A program made the position numbers and the translations under genes. The notes beneath the pieces were generated by a model. That model was given only the letters and a program-made list of their open reading frames with translations, had not been told where the DNA came from and did not search any database. Shown here in pieces: positions 34,454-42,784 of a DNA stretch of 64,000 nucleotides; positions within the stretch are counted from its first letter, which is position 1; every line of letters starts with the position of its first letter. The stretch lies in assembly GCF_001601575.1 (NCBI RefSeq), contig NZ_LOHZ01000015.1:1-64000 (forward strand), given 5' to 3'. The DNA is from Thermovenabulum gondwanense. GTDB taxonomy: Bacteria > Bacillota > Thermosediminibacteria > Thermosediminibacterales > Thermosediminibacteraceae.

Positions 34454-35431
34454 TTAATTACAAATATATTCTTTAAGCCAAGTAACGGTATCAAATACTG
34501 TTTGCTTTATGGGTCTTGTACTATACCCCAATTCTTTTTTTGCCTTTTCACAGCTAAAATTGGAATTGGTTTTTAATGTATAAATGGAATAAGAGGTAAA
34601 GGTAGGTTTTTCTTTGGATATATGGTAATAAATGTCTGCAAAATAAGAAAAAAATAATGCCGTATTACTATCGATGGTGAATTGTGGCTTTTTAATACCA
34701 GTAATTTCTTCAAGATAGGAAAAAAGCTGTTCGATTGAAATGGTCTCTCCTGAAAGGATGTAATTTTCTCCTCTTTTCCCTTTTTCCCATGCTAAGATTA
34801 TTCCTTGAGCTACATCCCTTACATCGACGAAATTGTAAGCACCCTTTATTGAAAATATATGTTTTTTATTTATATAATCAATTATAACCTTGTTAATAAA
34901 GGAGATTTTATAGTCGTAAGGGCCGATAACGCCGGAAGGATGGACTATTACCGGTTCCAAGCCGTAATTTTGAGATTTTAATACCAGGTTAGTAGCAATA
35001 GCTTTTGATTTTGCATAATCCCCGATAACATTGTTTGGATTAAAATCCTTGCTTTCTCTTATAATATTTTTTGCGGGTTCTTCTTTTAAGGCATGAACCG
35101 AGCTGACATATATTAAATCTTTGATGCCATTTTTGATACATGCTTTTATCACATTTTCCGTTCCTTTAACATTGATCTCGTAAACCTTCTTATCCCTTTT
35201 AAATATAGAAATACGGCTTGCGAGGTGAAATACGGCAGAGCCGTTTCTAAAGCAGGATGTAATTTTTTCCTCATCGCGCACATCTGCAAATTCTATTTGA
35301 ACATCCAATTCTTTTACAGGTGTTAAATCTTCATAAGGTGGCACAATTATTCTTACTTCGTGCCCTTTTTCCAGTAATTTTTTAACCAAAACGTTTCCTA
35401 TATGCCCCGTTCCTCCTGTAACTATAATCAC
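34454..35431 (-). CDS. NAD-dependent epimerase/dehydratase (extended SDR)
   Basis: The 325-residue protein has the Rossmann motif TGGTGHIG at the N terminus, DVRDEEKI, FHLASRIS, a catalytic SSVHALKE region and YAKSKAIA (Tyr-x3-Lys), and is most similar in pattern to dihydroflavonol reductase-like SDRs such as HpnA-type sugar/terpenoid enzymes. The substrate cannot be told. It is transcribed alone, towards the MerR gene. Confidence 0.85.
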   Translation of the reverse strand: MIIVTGGTGHIGNVLVKKLLEKGHEVRIIVPPYEDLTPVKELDVQIEFADVRDEEKITSCFRNGSAVFHLASRISIFKRDKKVYEINVKGTENVIKACIKNGIKDLIYVSSVHALKEEPAKNIIRESKDFNPNNVIGDYAKSKAIATNLVLKSQNYGLEPVIVHPSGVIGPYDYKISFINKVIIDYINKKHIFSIKGAYNFVDVRDVAQGIILAWEKGKRGENYILSGETISIEQLFSYLEEITGIKKPQFTIDSNTALFFSYFADIYYHISKEKPTFTSYSIYTLKTNSNFSCEKAKKELGYSTRPIKQTVFDTVTWLKEYICN

Positions 35432-35574
35432 GATAACCCTTCTTTCAGTAAAATTAGTTTAGTGAATATATAATTTATTATTTTTTCTTTTTTGCCTATT
35501 TAAATTTTATAATATTCATTATTTTTTTTATAGATGTTCATAAGTAAACTTTATAAAAAATATTAGCATGGTCG

Positions 35575-35755
35575 GGGAAATACCGGCTAATTTTTTTTGT
35601 AATGTGGAACACTCTTCAATTCTCAGGTCCTTTTCTTTTTCTTTTTCATAAATCAAAATAACGGAATTTTCACCGCCGAAATCTAAGCAATGTGGAAACA
35701 TGGCCCTTTGGCAGCAATTTTGCTCAATCCTTTGTATATTAAAACTCTATCTGAA
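35575..35755 (-). pseudogene. Relic of a DUF4367 anti-sigma factor
   Basis: The minus-strand frame reads FGGENSVILIYEKEKEKDLR, then IEECSTLQKK, matching SGGEKASVALIYRKG...ELRIEQFS of the intact anti-sigma factor at 17.8 kb, 17 kb away. Sequence on both sides is unrelated. It shows that a second sigma/anti-sigma locus once existed here. The remaining sequence of 35.43-35.88 kb holds no intact gene. Confidence 0.6.
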
Positions 35756-35817
35756 AGAAAGAACTACATCTATCAGGTCAAGATATAACGAGATCTTATT
35801 GTCTAGTAATGATATTA

Positions 35818-35846
35818 TTGACATAAGTTCATAATAATATTATAAT
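35818..35846 (+). promoter_or_regulatory. Promoter of the Fe-S cluster
   Basis: TTGACA (35818-35823) and TATAAT (35841-35846) with 17 bases between, ~50 bases before the TTG start at 35898. Confidence 0.8.
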
Positions 35847-35875
35847 AAAAATGATGATAATGAACATATGTCAAA
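35818..35875. promoter_or_regulatory. Inverted repeat flanking the promoter -10 (operator candidate)
   Basis: TTGACATAAGTTCAT (35818-35832) is repeated inverted as ATGAACATATGTCAA (35861-35875) with one mismatch. The left arm covers the -35 and the right arm lies downstream of the -10. A GATAATGA stretch resembling a half Fur box sits inside. The DUF134 or Fur proteins of the same cluster are the natural candidates to bind. Confidence 0.65.
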
Positions 35876-35897
35876 AATAACAAAGGAGAGATAAGAG

Positions 35898-36362
35898 TTG
35901 CCAAGGCCACCTAAATGGCGGAGAGTGCAGTTTTTGCCGGAAATAACGTATTTTAAACCTGCAGGAGTTCCTCTAAAGCAGCTTGATGAAGTAAAACTTA
36001 CCGTAGAAGAATTGGAAGCCATTCGATTAAAAGACTTAGAAGGGTTGGAGCAGGAAGAATGTGCTGAAAAGATGGAAATATCAAGGCCAACTTTTTTTAG
36101 GATTATAAATTCAGCGCGCAGTAAAATAGCAGATGCTCTGGTTAACGGAAAAGCCATACGTATTGAAGGAGGAAATTTTAAAATTTCACAGTTTGTAAGA
36201 TGTTTGAAATGTGGCAATGTCTGGCAGGAAATCAGTATCGATGATAAAAAGGAAGATATTAAATGCCCAAGCTGTAATAATAAAGAGCTGATTTTGGATG
36301 ACAATTACGGAAGATGGTGTCACAGACATAGGAGAAGAGGAGATTCTGACAAATCAGATTAA
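35898..36362 (+). CDS. DUF134 (UPF0251) DNA-binding protein
   Basis: This 154-residue protein has the family's start ([19 protein letters not shown]), a helix-turn-helix ([20 protein letters not shown] then [15 protein letters not shown]) and two C-terminal zinc-ribbon-like pairs (CLKCGN, CPSCNN). The start is TTG 35898 behind AAAGGAGAG. The family commonly sits next to NifX-like and Mrp genes and is thought to regulate them; the inverted repeat upstream is a candidate site. Confidence 0.9.
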   Translation: MPRPPKWRRVQFLPEITYFKPAGVPLKQLDEVKLTVEELEAIRLKDLEGLEQEECAEKMEISRPTFFRIINSARSKIADALVNGKAIRIEGGNFKISQFVRCLKCGNVWQEISIDDKKEDIKCPSCNNKELILDDNYGRWCHRHRRRGDSDKSD

Positions 36363-36388
36363 TTTTTTTAGAGAAAAGAAGGGTAAGT

Positions 36389-36859
36389 ATGAAATCGTCA
36401 GCTGTTGAGAAACAAGAAAATCAAGATTTTAAGTGGACTCCTCAGCGAAAAGCTATTATTACTGCTATTAAAAACAGTAATAAAAAGCATCTTTCAGCTG
36501 AAGAAATATATCTAATTGCAAAAAAAATTTTACCTAAAATAGGTTTAGCAACAGTATACCGAGCATTAGAGCTTTTTTGCGAAAAAGGGATACTTCAGAA
36601 ATTGAATCTGCCAAATCAACCAATAAAATATGAGATTTTAAAAGATGATAGTAACAGTCATTGTCATTACGTTTGTTTGGGATGCGGGAAGATTTATGAG
36701 GTCCCTATACAAAAAGAATTAATTTTATCTGAAAATGAAAATCTTAAAGATTTCAAAATAGTTAACAGCTCATGCTGGTATTTTGGATATTGTAAAAATT
36801 GTAAGGATAAGGTTAATAAAAAAAATAAAGGAAAGGGTGTAACTAATGAAACAAAATGA
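36389..36859 (+). CDS. Fur-family transcriptional regulator
   Basis: The 156-residue protein has a winged helix (WTPQRKAIITAIKNSNKKHL, then GLATVYRALELFCEKGIL) and a dimer domain with HCHYVCLGCGK and CKNC, the structural zinc Cys pairs. Which metal or stress it senses (iron, zinc or peroxide) is not clear. The C terminus overlaps mrp by 14 bases. Context suggests it adjusts Fe-S cluster production to iron. Confidence 0.9.
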   Translation: MKSSAVEKQENQDFKWTPQRKAIITAIKNSNKKHLSAEEIYLIAKKILPKIGLATVYRALELFCEKGILQKLNLPNQPIKYEILKDDSNSHCHYVCLGCGKIYEVPIQKELILSENENLKDFKIVNSSCWYFGYCKNCKDKVNKKNKGKGVTNETK

Positions 36860-37673
36860 ATCGAATATTAAGAAAAACGATTCAGAAACCTATACAGAAA
36901 AGGGTGTAGAAAAAATTCCAACCTATGAGTTAAACTGCATAAGAAACGTTGTAGCTGTCATGAGTGGAAAGGGTGGAGTAGGCAAATCCACTGTTACTGG
37001 GCTTTTGGCAGTTAGTTTGCAAAGGGAAGGATATAAAGTAGGTATACTTGATGCTGATATTACTGGCCCCAGTATACCTAAAATATTTGGTGTAAAAAAA
37101 CGTCCTGAAGATATAGGTTTTGGACTTATGCCAGCGGAAAGCTCCTCGGGGATTCGTATCATGTCTTTGAACCTTCTTCTTGAAAATGAGGATGACCCTG
37201 TTATATGGAGGGGACCACTTATTGCCAATGCTATAAAACAGTTCTGGACCGATGTGGTATGGGGAGATCTTGACTACCTTTTAATTGACCTTCCTCCGGG
37301 TACTAGCGATGAGCCTCTTACAGTAATGCAGTCTTTACCAATAAACGGACTGATTATAGTTTCGTCGCCACAGGATCTTGTTCTAATGGTTGTAAAAAAG
37401 GCCATAAAAATGGCGGAGATGATGAATATCCCGGTATTGGGTATTGTGAAAAATTATAGTTATTTAGTTTGCCCTAAATGCGGAGAAAGGATAGAAGTCT
37501 TTGGTGAAAGCCGTGGAGCAGAAGTAGCACGGCAAGCAGGGATTCCCTTTCTTGGGTCGTTACCGGTAGATTATAAACTTGCACAGCTATGCGACAGAGG
37601 AGAGATAGAATCATATAAAAGTGATGAAATAAAAGGTATTAGTGAGTGGTTAAAACGCACGGAAAGGAGGTGA
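36846..37673 (+). CDS. Mrp/NBP35-family Fe-S carrier ATPase
   Basis: This 275-residue P-loop protein has the deviant Walker A SGKGGVGKST, DADITGPSIP, DLPPGTSDEPLT and a CPKC motif at ~215 that binds the bridging cluster. Family members hold and transfer [4Fe-4S] clusters to apoproteins. It overlaps fur by 14 bases and is followed within 6 bases by the DUF5320 gene, so it is co-expressed. It lacks the N-terminal MIP18-like domain of longer Mrp proteins. Confidence 0.92.
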   Translation: MKQNESNIKKNDSETYTEKGVEKIPTYELNCIRNVVAVMSGKGGVGKSTVTGLLAVSLQREGYKVGILDADITGPSIPKIFGVKKRPEDIGFGLMPAESSSGIRIMSLNLLLENEDDPVIWRGPLIANAIKQFWTDVVWGDLDYLLIDLPPGTSDEPLTVMQSLPINGLIIVSSPQDLVLMVVKKAIKMAEMMNIPVLGIVKNYSYLVCPKCGERIEVFGESRGAEVARQAGIPFLGSLPVDYKLAQLCDRGEIESYKSDEIKGISEWLKRTERR

Positions 37674-37678
37674 AAAGT

Positions 37679-38068
37679 ATGCCGAGAGGAGATGGAACGG
37701 GTCCCACCGGGCGCGGTCCTATGACCGGCAGAGCTGCGGGCTTTTGCGCAGGATTTCCCGTGCCAGGATTTATGAACCCCGTTGGAAGGAGGCACTTGCG
37801 CAGGGCCTTCGGTTCTAATTTTGGGATTGGTAGTTTTGGATTTGGTAGGGGCTGGAGGCACTGGTACTATGCTACAGGTTTGTCCTTCTGGGCAAGGAAA
37901 TTTTATCCTTTTGACTATAATGCAGTATATACTGCTGAAAATGAACAAAAGTATGAAGAAGAAATCCTTTCCCAGGAGGCCAAATATTTAAAAGAGCAGC
38001 TAAAAGCGATAGAAGAAAGGCTGGAAGAACTTAAAAAAGCAAAAAAAGAAGGCCTTAATGAAGAATAA
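37679..38068 (+). CDS. DUF5320 protein
   Basis: This 129-residue protein begins PRGDGTGPTGRGPMTGRAAG, the DUF5320 signature, with a Gly/Arg-rich middle and a C-terminal coiled-coil helix (EILSQEAKYLKEQLKAIEER). The N-terminal motif regularly accompanies NifX-like and MinD/ferredoxin genes; its biochemical role is unknown. ATG 37679 follows AAAGGAGGTG. Confidence 0.85.
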   Translation: MPRGDGTGPTGRGPMTGRAAGFCAGFPVPGFMNPVGRRHLRRAFGSNFGIGSFGFGRGWRHWYYATGLSFWARKFYPFDYNAVYTAENEQKYEEEILSQEAKYLKEQLKAIEERLEELKKAKKEGLNEE

Positions 38069-38096
38069 AGGCCAAAAGAATAACATGTTTAGGTCA

Positions 38097-38125
38097 GGGG
38101 CGGTTTTAAAACCGTCCCTAATAAA
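38097..38125 (+). terminator. Possible terminator or attenuator
   Basis: GGGGCGGTTTT pairs with AAAACCGTCCC (one G-T), followed by TAATAAAAATATTTT rather than a clean T-run. It may reduce rather than stop transcription into the NifX-like genes. Confidence 0.45.
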
Positions 38126-38191
38126 AATATTTTATTTATATTATACTATTTTATAATCACAAATTAAATAAGTTTTAGAGAGGGATGCATA

Positions 38192-38551
38192 ATGCTAATC
38201 GCGGTCACATCAACAGGTAATGCCTTAGATTCTTTTATAGATGAGCGGTTTGGGAGATGCAAATATTTTATAATTATTAACCCTCAAACAAAAGAATATG
38301 AAGCAATAGAAAATGAATATTCAAACAGCGCTCACGGTACAGGGGTTCAGGTAGCCCAATTTATTGTTGATAAAGGGGTTTCTGCTATTATTACGGGATA
38401 CGTTGGTCCCAATGCCATTAGTATATTAAATGAAGCAGGAATAGAAATATATTCCGCAAATTCAATCAGCGTAAAAGAAGCTCTTGAAAATTATTTTCAG
38501 GGGAAACTTCATAAGGTTTCATCCCCTATTAAACCCCATAAAAATCAATAA
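38192..38551 (+). CDS. NifX/NifB-C-terminal-like cofactor-binding protein 1
   Basis: The 119-residue protein is a single dinitrogenase iron-molybdenum-cofactor-type domain (IAVTSTGNALDSFIDERFGR, FIVDKGVSAIITGYVGPNAI). In the absence of nif genes these proteins are thought to carry Fe-S clusters or intermediates. GAGAGG precedes the ATG. Confidence 0.88.
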   Translation: MLIAVTSTGNALDSFIDERFGRCKYFIIINPQTKEYEAIENEYSNSAHGTGVQVAQFIVDKGVSAIITGYVGPNAISILNEAGIEIYSANSISVKEALENYFQGKLHKVSSPIKPHKNQ

Positions 38552-38579
38552 ATAACTAAAATTATAAGGAGGAATTTTT

Positions 38580-38948
38580 GTGAAAATAGCGATTGCAACA
38601 GAAGGCAACATGGTTTCCGGCCACTTTGGTCACTGTGAGGTTTTTACCGTTTTTGAGGTAGATGAAAATCAAAACAAGATTCTCAAAAAGGAAATAATCA
38701 AAAACCCAGAACATCAACCGGGATTTTTACCGGGATATTTAGCACAATTCGGGATAAACTGCATAATCGCAGGAGGTATGGGAGCAAGGGCAAAAGAACT
38801 TTTTGAAGAATACGATATAATGACTGTAACGGGTATATCGGGACAGGTGGATGAAGTAATTCAAGATTTTCTAAAAGGAAATATAATTGACAAGGGCAGC
38901 ATTTGTAATCACGGAGAGGGCCACCACGGAGGTCACTGTTCCCATTAA
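38580..38948 (+). CDS. NifX-like cofactor-binding protein 2 with His-rich tail
   Basis: This 122-residue relative of the preceding protein (IAIATEGNMVSGHFGHCEVF, INCIIAGGMGARA) ends in a metal-binding tail HGEGHHGGHCSH. The start is GTG 38580 behind AAGGAGG. The His/Cys tail points to metal binding or delivery. Confidence 0.88.
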   Translation: MKIAIATEGNMVSGHFGHCEVFTVFEVDENQNKILKKEIIKNPEHQPGFLPGYLAQFGINCIIAGGMGARAKELFEEYDIMTVTGISGQVDEVIQDFLKGNIIDKGSICNHGEGHHGGHCSH

Positions 38949-38968
38949 AATATTTTGGCGGTGAAAAC

Positions 38969-39814
38969 ATGATAATTTCTATAGCCAGCGGAAAAGGTGG
39001 CACGGGAAAAACAACGGTAGCTGTAAACCTTGCACTAACTTTAAAAGATATAATTCCAGTTAAATTATTAGACTGTGATGTGGAAGAACCCAATGCCCAC
39101 CTTTTTCTTAAACCCGAATTCATTGAAAAAGATATCGTAACGCTTCCCATACCTCAAATAGATAAAAAAAAATGCACCCTATGCGGCAAATGCATAAAAA
39201 TATGTGCATACCATGCTTTAGCCCGGGTGGGTAAAAAAGTTTTAGTATTTGAAGAGTTATGCCACGGATGTGGAGGTTGCAGCTTGTTATGCCCTGAAGG
39301 TGCGATAACCGAAATTAATAAAGAGATAGGTTTTGTAGAAAAAGCAATAGTAAAAGGTATCGAATTTATTAGAGGCACCCTTACAATCGGCTCGGCTTTA
39401 GCTCCTCCCGTAATAAAAAAAGTCAAAAGCAGAATTTCAAAAGATAAATTAAATATCATAGATTCTCCACCCGGTACATCCTGTCCCATGATTAATGCGG
39501 TATCTGGCAGCGATTACTGCATATTAGTAACCGAACCTACGCCTTTCGGTTTAAATGATTTAAAATCAGCCGTAGAATCCGTCAGAGAATTAGAAATCCC
39601 ATTTGGAGTTATTATAAATAGGGCAGGCTTGGGTGATAAAATTATCGAAGATTATCTTTTTGAAGAAAAAATCCCGCTGCTTTTAAAAATCCCCTTTAAT
39701 AAACTATATGCAAAAAGCTACGCAAATGGGAATATCCTTATAGAAGATTATCCAAACTTAAAGCAGGATTTTCTCCAATTATGGAATTTTATAGAGGGGC
39801 GTATTAAAGCATGA
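38969..39814 (+). CDS. MinD-superfamily ATPase with inserted ferredoxin domain 1
   Basis: This 281-residue protein has Walker A SGKGGTGKTT at the N terminus, an inserted two-cluster ferredoxin (CTLCGKCIKIC and CHGCGGCSLLCPEGA at ~65-110), then the P-loop domain continues with IDSPPGTSCP. It would couple ATP hydrolysis to electron or cluster transfer. It overlaps the next, related gene by 4 bases and the two probably form a heterodimer. Confidence 0.9.
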   Translation: MIISIASGKGGTGKTTVAVNLALTLKDIIPVKLLDCDVEEPNAHLFLKPEFIEKDIVTLPIPQIDKKKCTLCGKCIKICAYHALARVGKKVLVFEELCHGCGGCSLLCPEGAITEINKEIGFVEKAIVKGIEFIRGTLTIGSALAPPVIKKVKSRISKDKLNIIDSPPGTSCPMINAVSGSDYCILVTEPTPFGLNDLKSAVESVRELEIPFGVIINRAGLGDKIIEDYLFEEKIPLLLKIPFNKLYAKSYANGNILIEDYPNLKQDFLQLWNFIEGRIKA

Positions 39815-40668
39815 ATGAAATAGTAATATTAAGCGGAAAGGGTGGGACGGGGAAAACCACGGTAACGGCTTTATTGGCTGCTTTGTCTGCTAACGCTGTT
39901 TTAGCCGATTGTGATGTGGATGCTGCTAATTTACACATTCTTTTAAAACCTGAGATAAAAGAAACCTTTGAATTTTTGGGGAGCCAAAAAGCACAAATAA
40001 ATAGCTATAAATGTAAAGGGTGTGGTCAATGCGAAAAAGTTTGCCGCTTCAGTGCTATCAAAGATTTTAAAGTGAATTCTATTTTTTGTGAGGGATGCAG
40101 GGTTTGTTATAATATTTGTCCTGAAAAAGCTATTGATATGATAGATACCCTTGCGGGCCACTGGTATATTTCTGATACAAAGTACGGACCAATGGTTCAT
40201 GCCAAGCTTGGAGCTGCAGAGGAAAATTCGGGCAAACTGGTTTCAGTGGTTAAAAAGGCTGCAAGAGAAATAGCAGAAAAAGCAGGAAAAATTATAATAA
40301 CAGATGGTCCACCGGGCATAGGATGCCCGGTGATTTCTTCCCTTTCTGGGGCTAATTTAGTATTGATTGTAACTGAACCTACTGCGTCAGGGTTTCATGA
40401 TTTTGAAAGGTTATTAAATCTGGCAAATAATTTTAATGTAACTATCAAGGTAGTGATTAATAAGTTTGACATAGCGGAAAAAAAGGCTCGAGAAATAGAA
40501 AAATACTGTATTAATAAAGGAATTGAGGTTATAGGTAAAATCCCCTTTGACGAAGAAATAATAAAATCGATATCAGAAGGTATTCCACCTGTTCTATATT
40601 CATCTGGACTGGCTGTGCAAGCTTTAAAAGGTATAGCATTATCATTATTTAATGATTTTGGAAAATAG
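39811..40668 (+). CDS. MinD-superfamily ATPase with inserted ferredoxin domain 2
   Basis: This 285-residue paralog of the preceding protein has SGKGGTGKTT, ferredoxin CKGCGQCEKVC and CEGCRVCYNICPEKA, and TDGPPGIGCPV. ATG overlaps the previous stop. Paired genes of this type recur beside NifX-like proteins in anaerobes; no specific client is established from sequence. Confidence 0.9.
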   Translation: MNEIVILSGKGGTGKTTVTALLAALSANAVLADCDVDAANLHILLKPEIKETFEFLGSQKAQINSYKCKGCGQCEKVCRFSAIKDFKVNSIFCEGCRVCYNICPEKAIDMIDTLAGHWYISDTKYGPMVHAKLGAAEENSGKLVSVVKKAAREIAEKAGKIIITDGPPGIGCPVISSLSGANLVLIVTEPTASGFHDFERLLNLANNFNVTIKVVINKFDIAEKKAREIEKYCINKGIEVIGKIPFDEEIIKSISEGIPPVLYSSGLAVQALKGIALSLFNDFGK

Positions 40669-40672
40669 CGTC

Positions 40673-40715
40673 AAGGCCTTCTGCCAATTTTGACTGCAGA
40701 AGGCCTATTTTATAT
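40673..40715 (+). terminator. Terminator of the Fe-S cluster operon
   Basis: AGGCCTTCTGC pairs with GCAGAAGGCCT (11 bp stem) followed by ATTTTATATTATT. Confidence 0.75.
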
Positions 40716-40720
40716 TATTA

Positions 40721-40838
40721 ATTATATTTAACATCTACTAAATGCCCATCTTTTACCTTTATATAAACCCTTAAAAAATCGCCACAAGAGGGGTCACCAT
40801 ATTGTCCTATACCATCAGCATCAGTGATTATACCTATA
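40721..40838 (-). pseudogene. NifU-like scaffold protein, internal fragment
   Basis: The minus-strand frame reads DADGIGQYGDPSCGDFLRVY then IKVKDGHLVDVKYN and stops. The GDPSCGD motif with the cluster-binding Cys is diagnostic for IscU/NifU-like scaffolds. Both the first ~15 residues and the last ~80 residues are missing. Confidence 0.7.
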
Positions 40839-41460
40839 TTTCAGGAAAAAGCTTGTTTCGGTAGTAACCTTTTGAAAGGTATATTGCAGCTAACGGATTA
40901 TGACCCAGCACTCTATCCTTAACCGCTAAGACTGTAACCGGTGCTTCGGAATACTTTATAAAAAGAGAATCATGTCCAACACATAGGCCTAAAATTATGT
41001 TTAAATCGGTTTTGGCTTTATTTAAAAAAAAGGCTTGACCAATAGGGTTGCACATTGGCTCATATGTATTCGGATGAACTTTTTCATTTTCTTTTATATT
41101 TATTTCTTCCTTAGGAATACTACAGTTTTTGCATATTACCGAATTAACTTCAAATCCGTTGACAGTCAGAATTTCGGCTACTATTTTGGCCTCTTGGCTT
41201 AGGCCTATACAGAATGCCATACCCAAATTTTTGAATCCACATTTTTTAGAAAAGTCCATTATTTCTTCTATTCTTGTCAGTTTACAGTAGCCTCCACTTT
41301 CAACTAATGCCGAATGGTATGCTAATTTGAAATTTTCTTACATGAAATACTTTTTTAATATTTCATCTTTATCATTTTCGAGGCTTGGACAGTTTTTCGG
41401 TGCTTTTGACATATCACCAGTCCTACATGAATGAATAACGCATTGTGCACAAGAGTACAT
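40834..41460 (-). pseudogene. DUF1847 metal-binding protein, interrupted by a stop
   Basis: ATG at 41460 (GAAGGAG site) opens MYSCAQCVIHSCRTGDMSKA...NCPSLENDKDEILKKYFM, then TAA at about 41338-41340 interrupts the frame, which resumes with ENFKLAYHSALVESGGYCKL and runs intact to LFPEI. The whole reading (209 codons) matches DUF1847 proteins with their many Cys. One nonsense codon is the only lesion. A downstream restart at 41259 could give a 141-residue product without the N-terminal Cys pairs, so function is doubtful. Confidence 0.75.
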
Positions 41461-41526
41461 TTTTTCACTCCTTCAATGTTATAGTTAGATTTACAAAAAT
41501 TGAATTTTTTAAAATTATACAAATTA

Positions 41527-41650
41527 TTATGGTATGTCTATTACAGTTCCTACATTACAAAAGAAAAAGTGTTCCCCAAATTCTTGTGCAAGGCGCATAG
41601 AGGCTCATAATCCTGTGCAATGAGAAGCTCCTATGCGATCAATATCAAAT
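41527..41650 (-). pseudogene. MBL-fold metallohydrolase, C-terminal fragment
   Basis: The minus-strand frame reads FDIDRIGASHCTGL, stop, ASMRLAQEFGEHFFFCNVGT. The HCTG and NVGT motifs are the C-terminal signature of the MBL-fold family related to methanopterin-pathway RFAP synthase. The rest is absent. The remainder of 41461-41837 has no further gene I can support. Confidence 0.6.
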
Positions 41651-41837
41651 TACCGGTAAGACATCAGTTAATTTTTGTGACTTTAGTCATGCTGAAAGGG
41701 TGACTTTATGTACTACAATATCTCCACAATTTCTTTTATTATTAATTATGGAAATAAGTTTTTTAAATTGTAAAACAATACCTTTATATTAAACATCAAA
41801 ATAAATTCTTTTTTAAAATATTAGTGAGGTGTTGAAT

Positions 41838-42773
41838 ATGAAAATCGTTAAAGTAGAAGGGCTAACAAAAAGGTTTGGAGACATTATAGCACTTGACAAT
41901 GTAAACCTTGAAATAGAAGAAGGGGAAATCTACGGACTTTTAGGACCAAACGGTGCAGGAAAAACTACAGCTATAAATATTATCTGCGGTCTTTTGAACG
42001 TTGATAAAGGAAGGGTATATGTATTTGAAAAGGAAATAAGACAGGCCGCTGATTATATAAAAAGAAACATAGGAATCGTTCCGCAAGACATTGCAATATA
42101 CGGGGATTTATCGGCTTATGAAAATGTCCGTTTTTTTGCAAGTTTATACGGATTAAAAGGCAAGGAACTTAAAGAAAGTGTTGAAATGGCGTTGGAATTT
42201 GTAGGTCTTATAGATAAAGCTAAGGAAATGCCAAACAGATTTTCGGGAGGTATGAAAAGAAGGCTAAATGTGGCTTGTGCCATCGCCCATAAGCCAAAAT
42301 TAATAATAATGGATGAGCCGACCGTAGGAATCGACCCGCAATCCAGGAATCACATCCTCGAATCCGTAAAAAAATTAAATAAAATGGGAAGTACAATAAT
42401 TTACACAAGCCACTATATGGAAGAAGTTGAAGCTATTTGCACGAAAATATCTATAATGGACCATGGAAAAATTATAGCAGAAGGGACAAAAGAGGAACTT
42501 ATATCTATGGTTACCGATACTAATACAACCTTTATAACAGTAGGTAGTGTTGTAGGTATAGACGAGGAAAAATTAAAAGAAATAACCGGTGTAAAAGCCG
42601 TTGAGATAAACGAAAATGTGGTTAAAATAATAAGTTCTCGGGATGTCTGCAATCTCGACAAAATAATACAGTATTTTACATCAAAGGATATTCCTATTAA
42701 AAATATAAAAAGCGAAATACCCGATTTAGAGACAGTTTTTCTCACGCTTACAGGTAGAAAGTTAAGAGATTAG
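41838..42773 (+). CDS. ABC transporter ATPase, LnrL-like drug exporter
   Basis: This 311-residue ATPase has Walker A GPNGAGKTT, the DrrA-type signature FSGGMKRRLN, Walker B LIIMDEP, SSHYMEE-like H-loop (TSHYMEE) and a C-terminal extension seen in DrrA/NodI-type drug exporters. ATG 41838 follows GAGGTG. With the two permeases and the NarL-type two-component genes downstream it has the composition of linearmycin-resistance LnrLMN/JK modules in Bacillus, although the gene order differs. The drug is not known. Confidence 0.88.
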   Translation: MKIVKVEGLTKRFGDIIALDNVNLEIEEGEIYGLLGPNGAGKTTAINIICGLLNVDKGRVYVFEKEIRQAADYIKRNIGIVPQDIAIYGDLSAYENVRFFASLYGLKGKELKESVEMALEFVGLIDKAKEMPNRFSGGMKRRLNVACAIAHKPKLIIMDEPTVGIDPQSRNHILESVKKLNKMGSTIIYTSHYMEEVEAICTKISIMDHGKIIAEGTKEELISMVTDTNTTFITVGSVVGIDEEKLKEITGVKAVEINENVVKIISSRDVCNLDKIIQYFTSKDIPIKNIKSEIPDLETVFLTLTGRKLRD

Positions 42774-42784
42774 AGGTGAACCAT

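Noticed and set aside
35840-36304. 154-residue minus-strand frame across DUF134
   Set aside because: It is the antisense of the DUF134 gene, Ser/Leu-rich, with no signal or start context.
38192-38948. NifX-like proteins as evidence for nitrogen fixation
   Set aside because: No nifHDK, nifB or nifE/N occurs in the window, and such domains are common in anaerobes that do not fix nitrogen.
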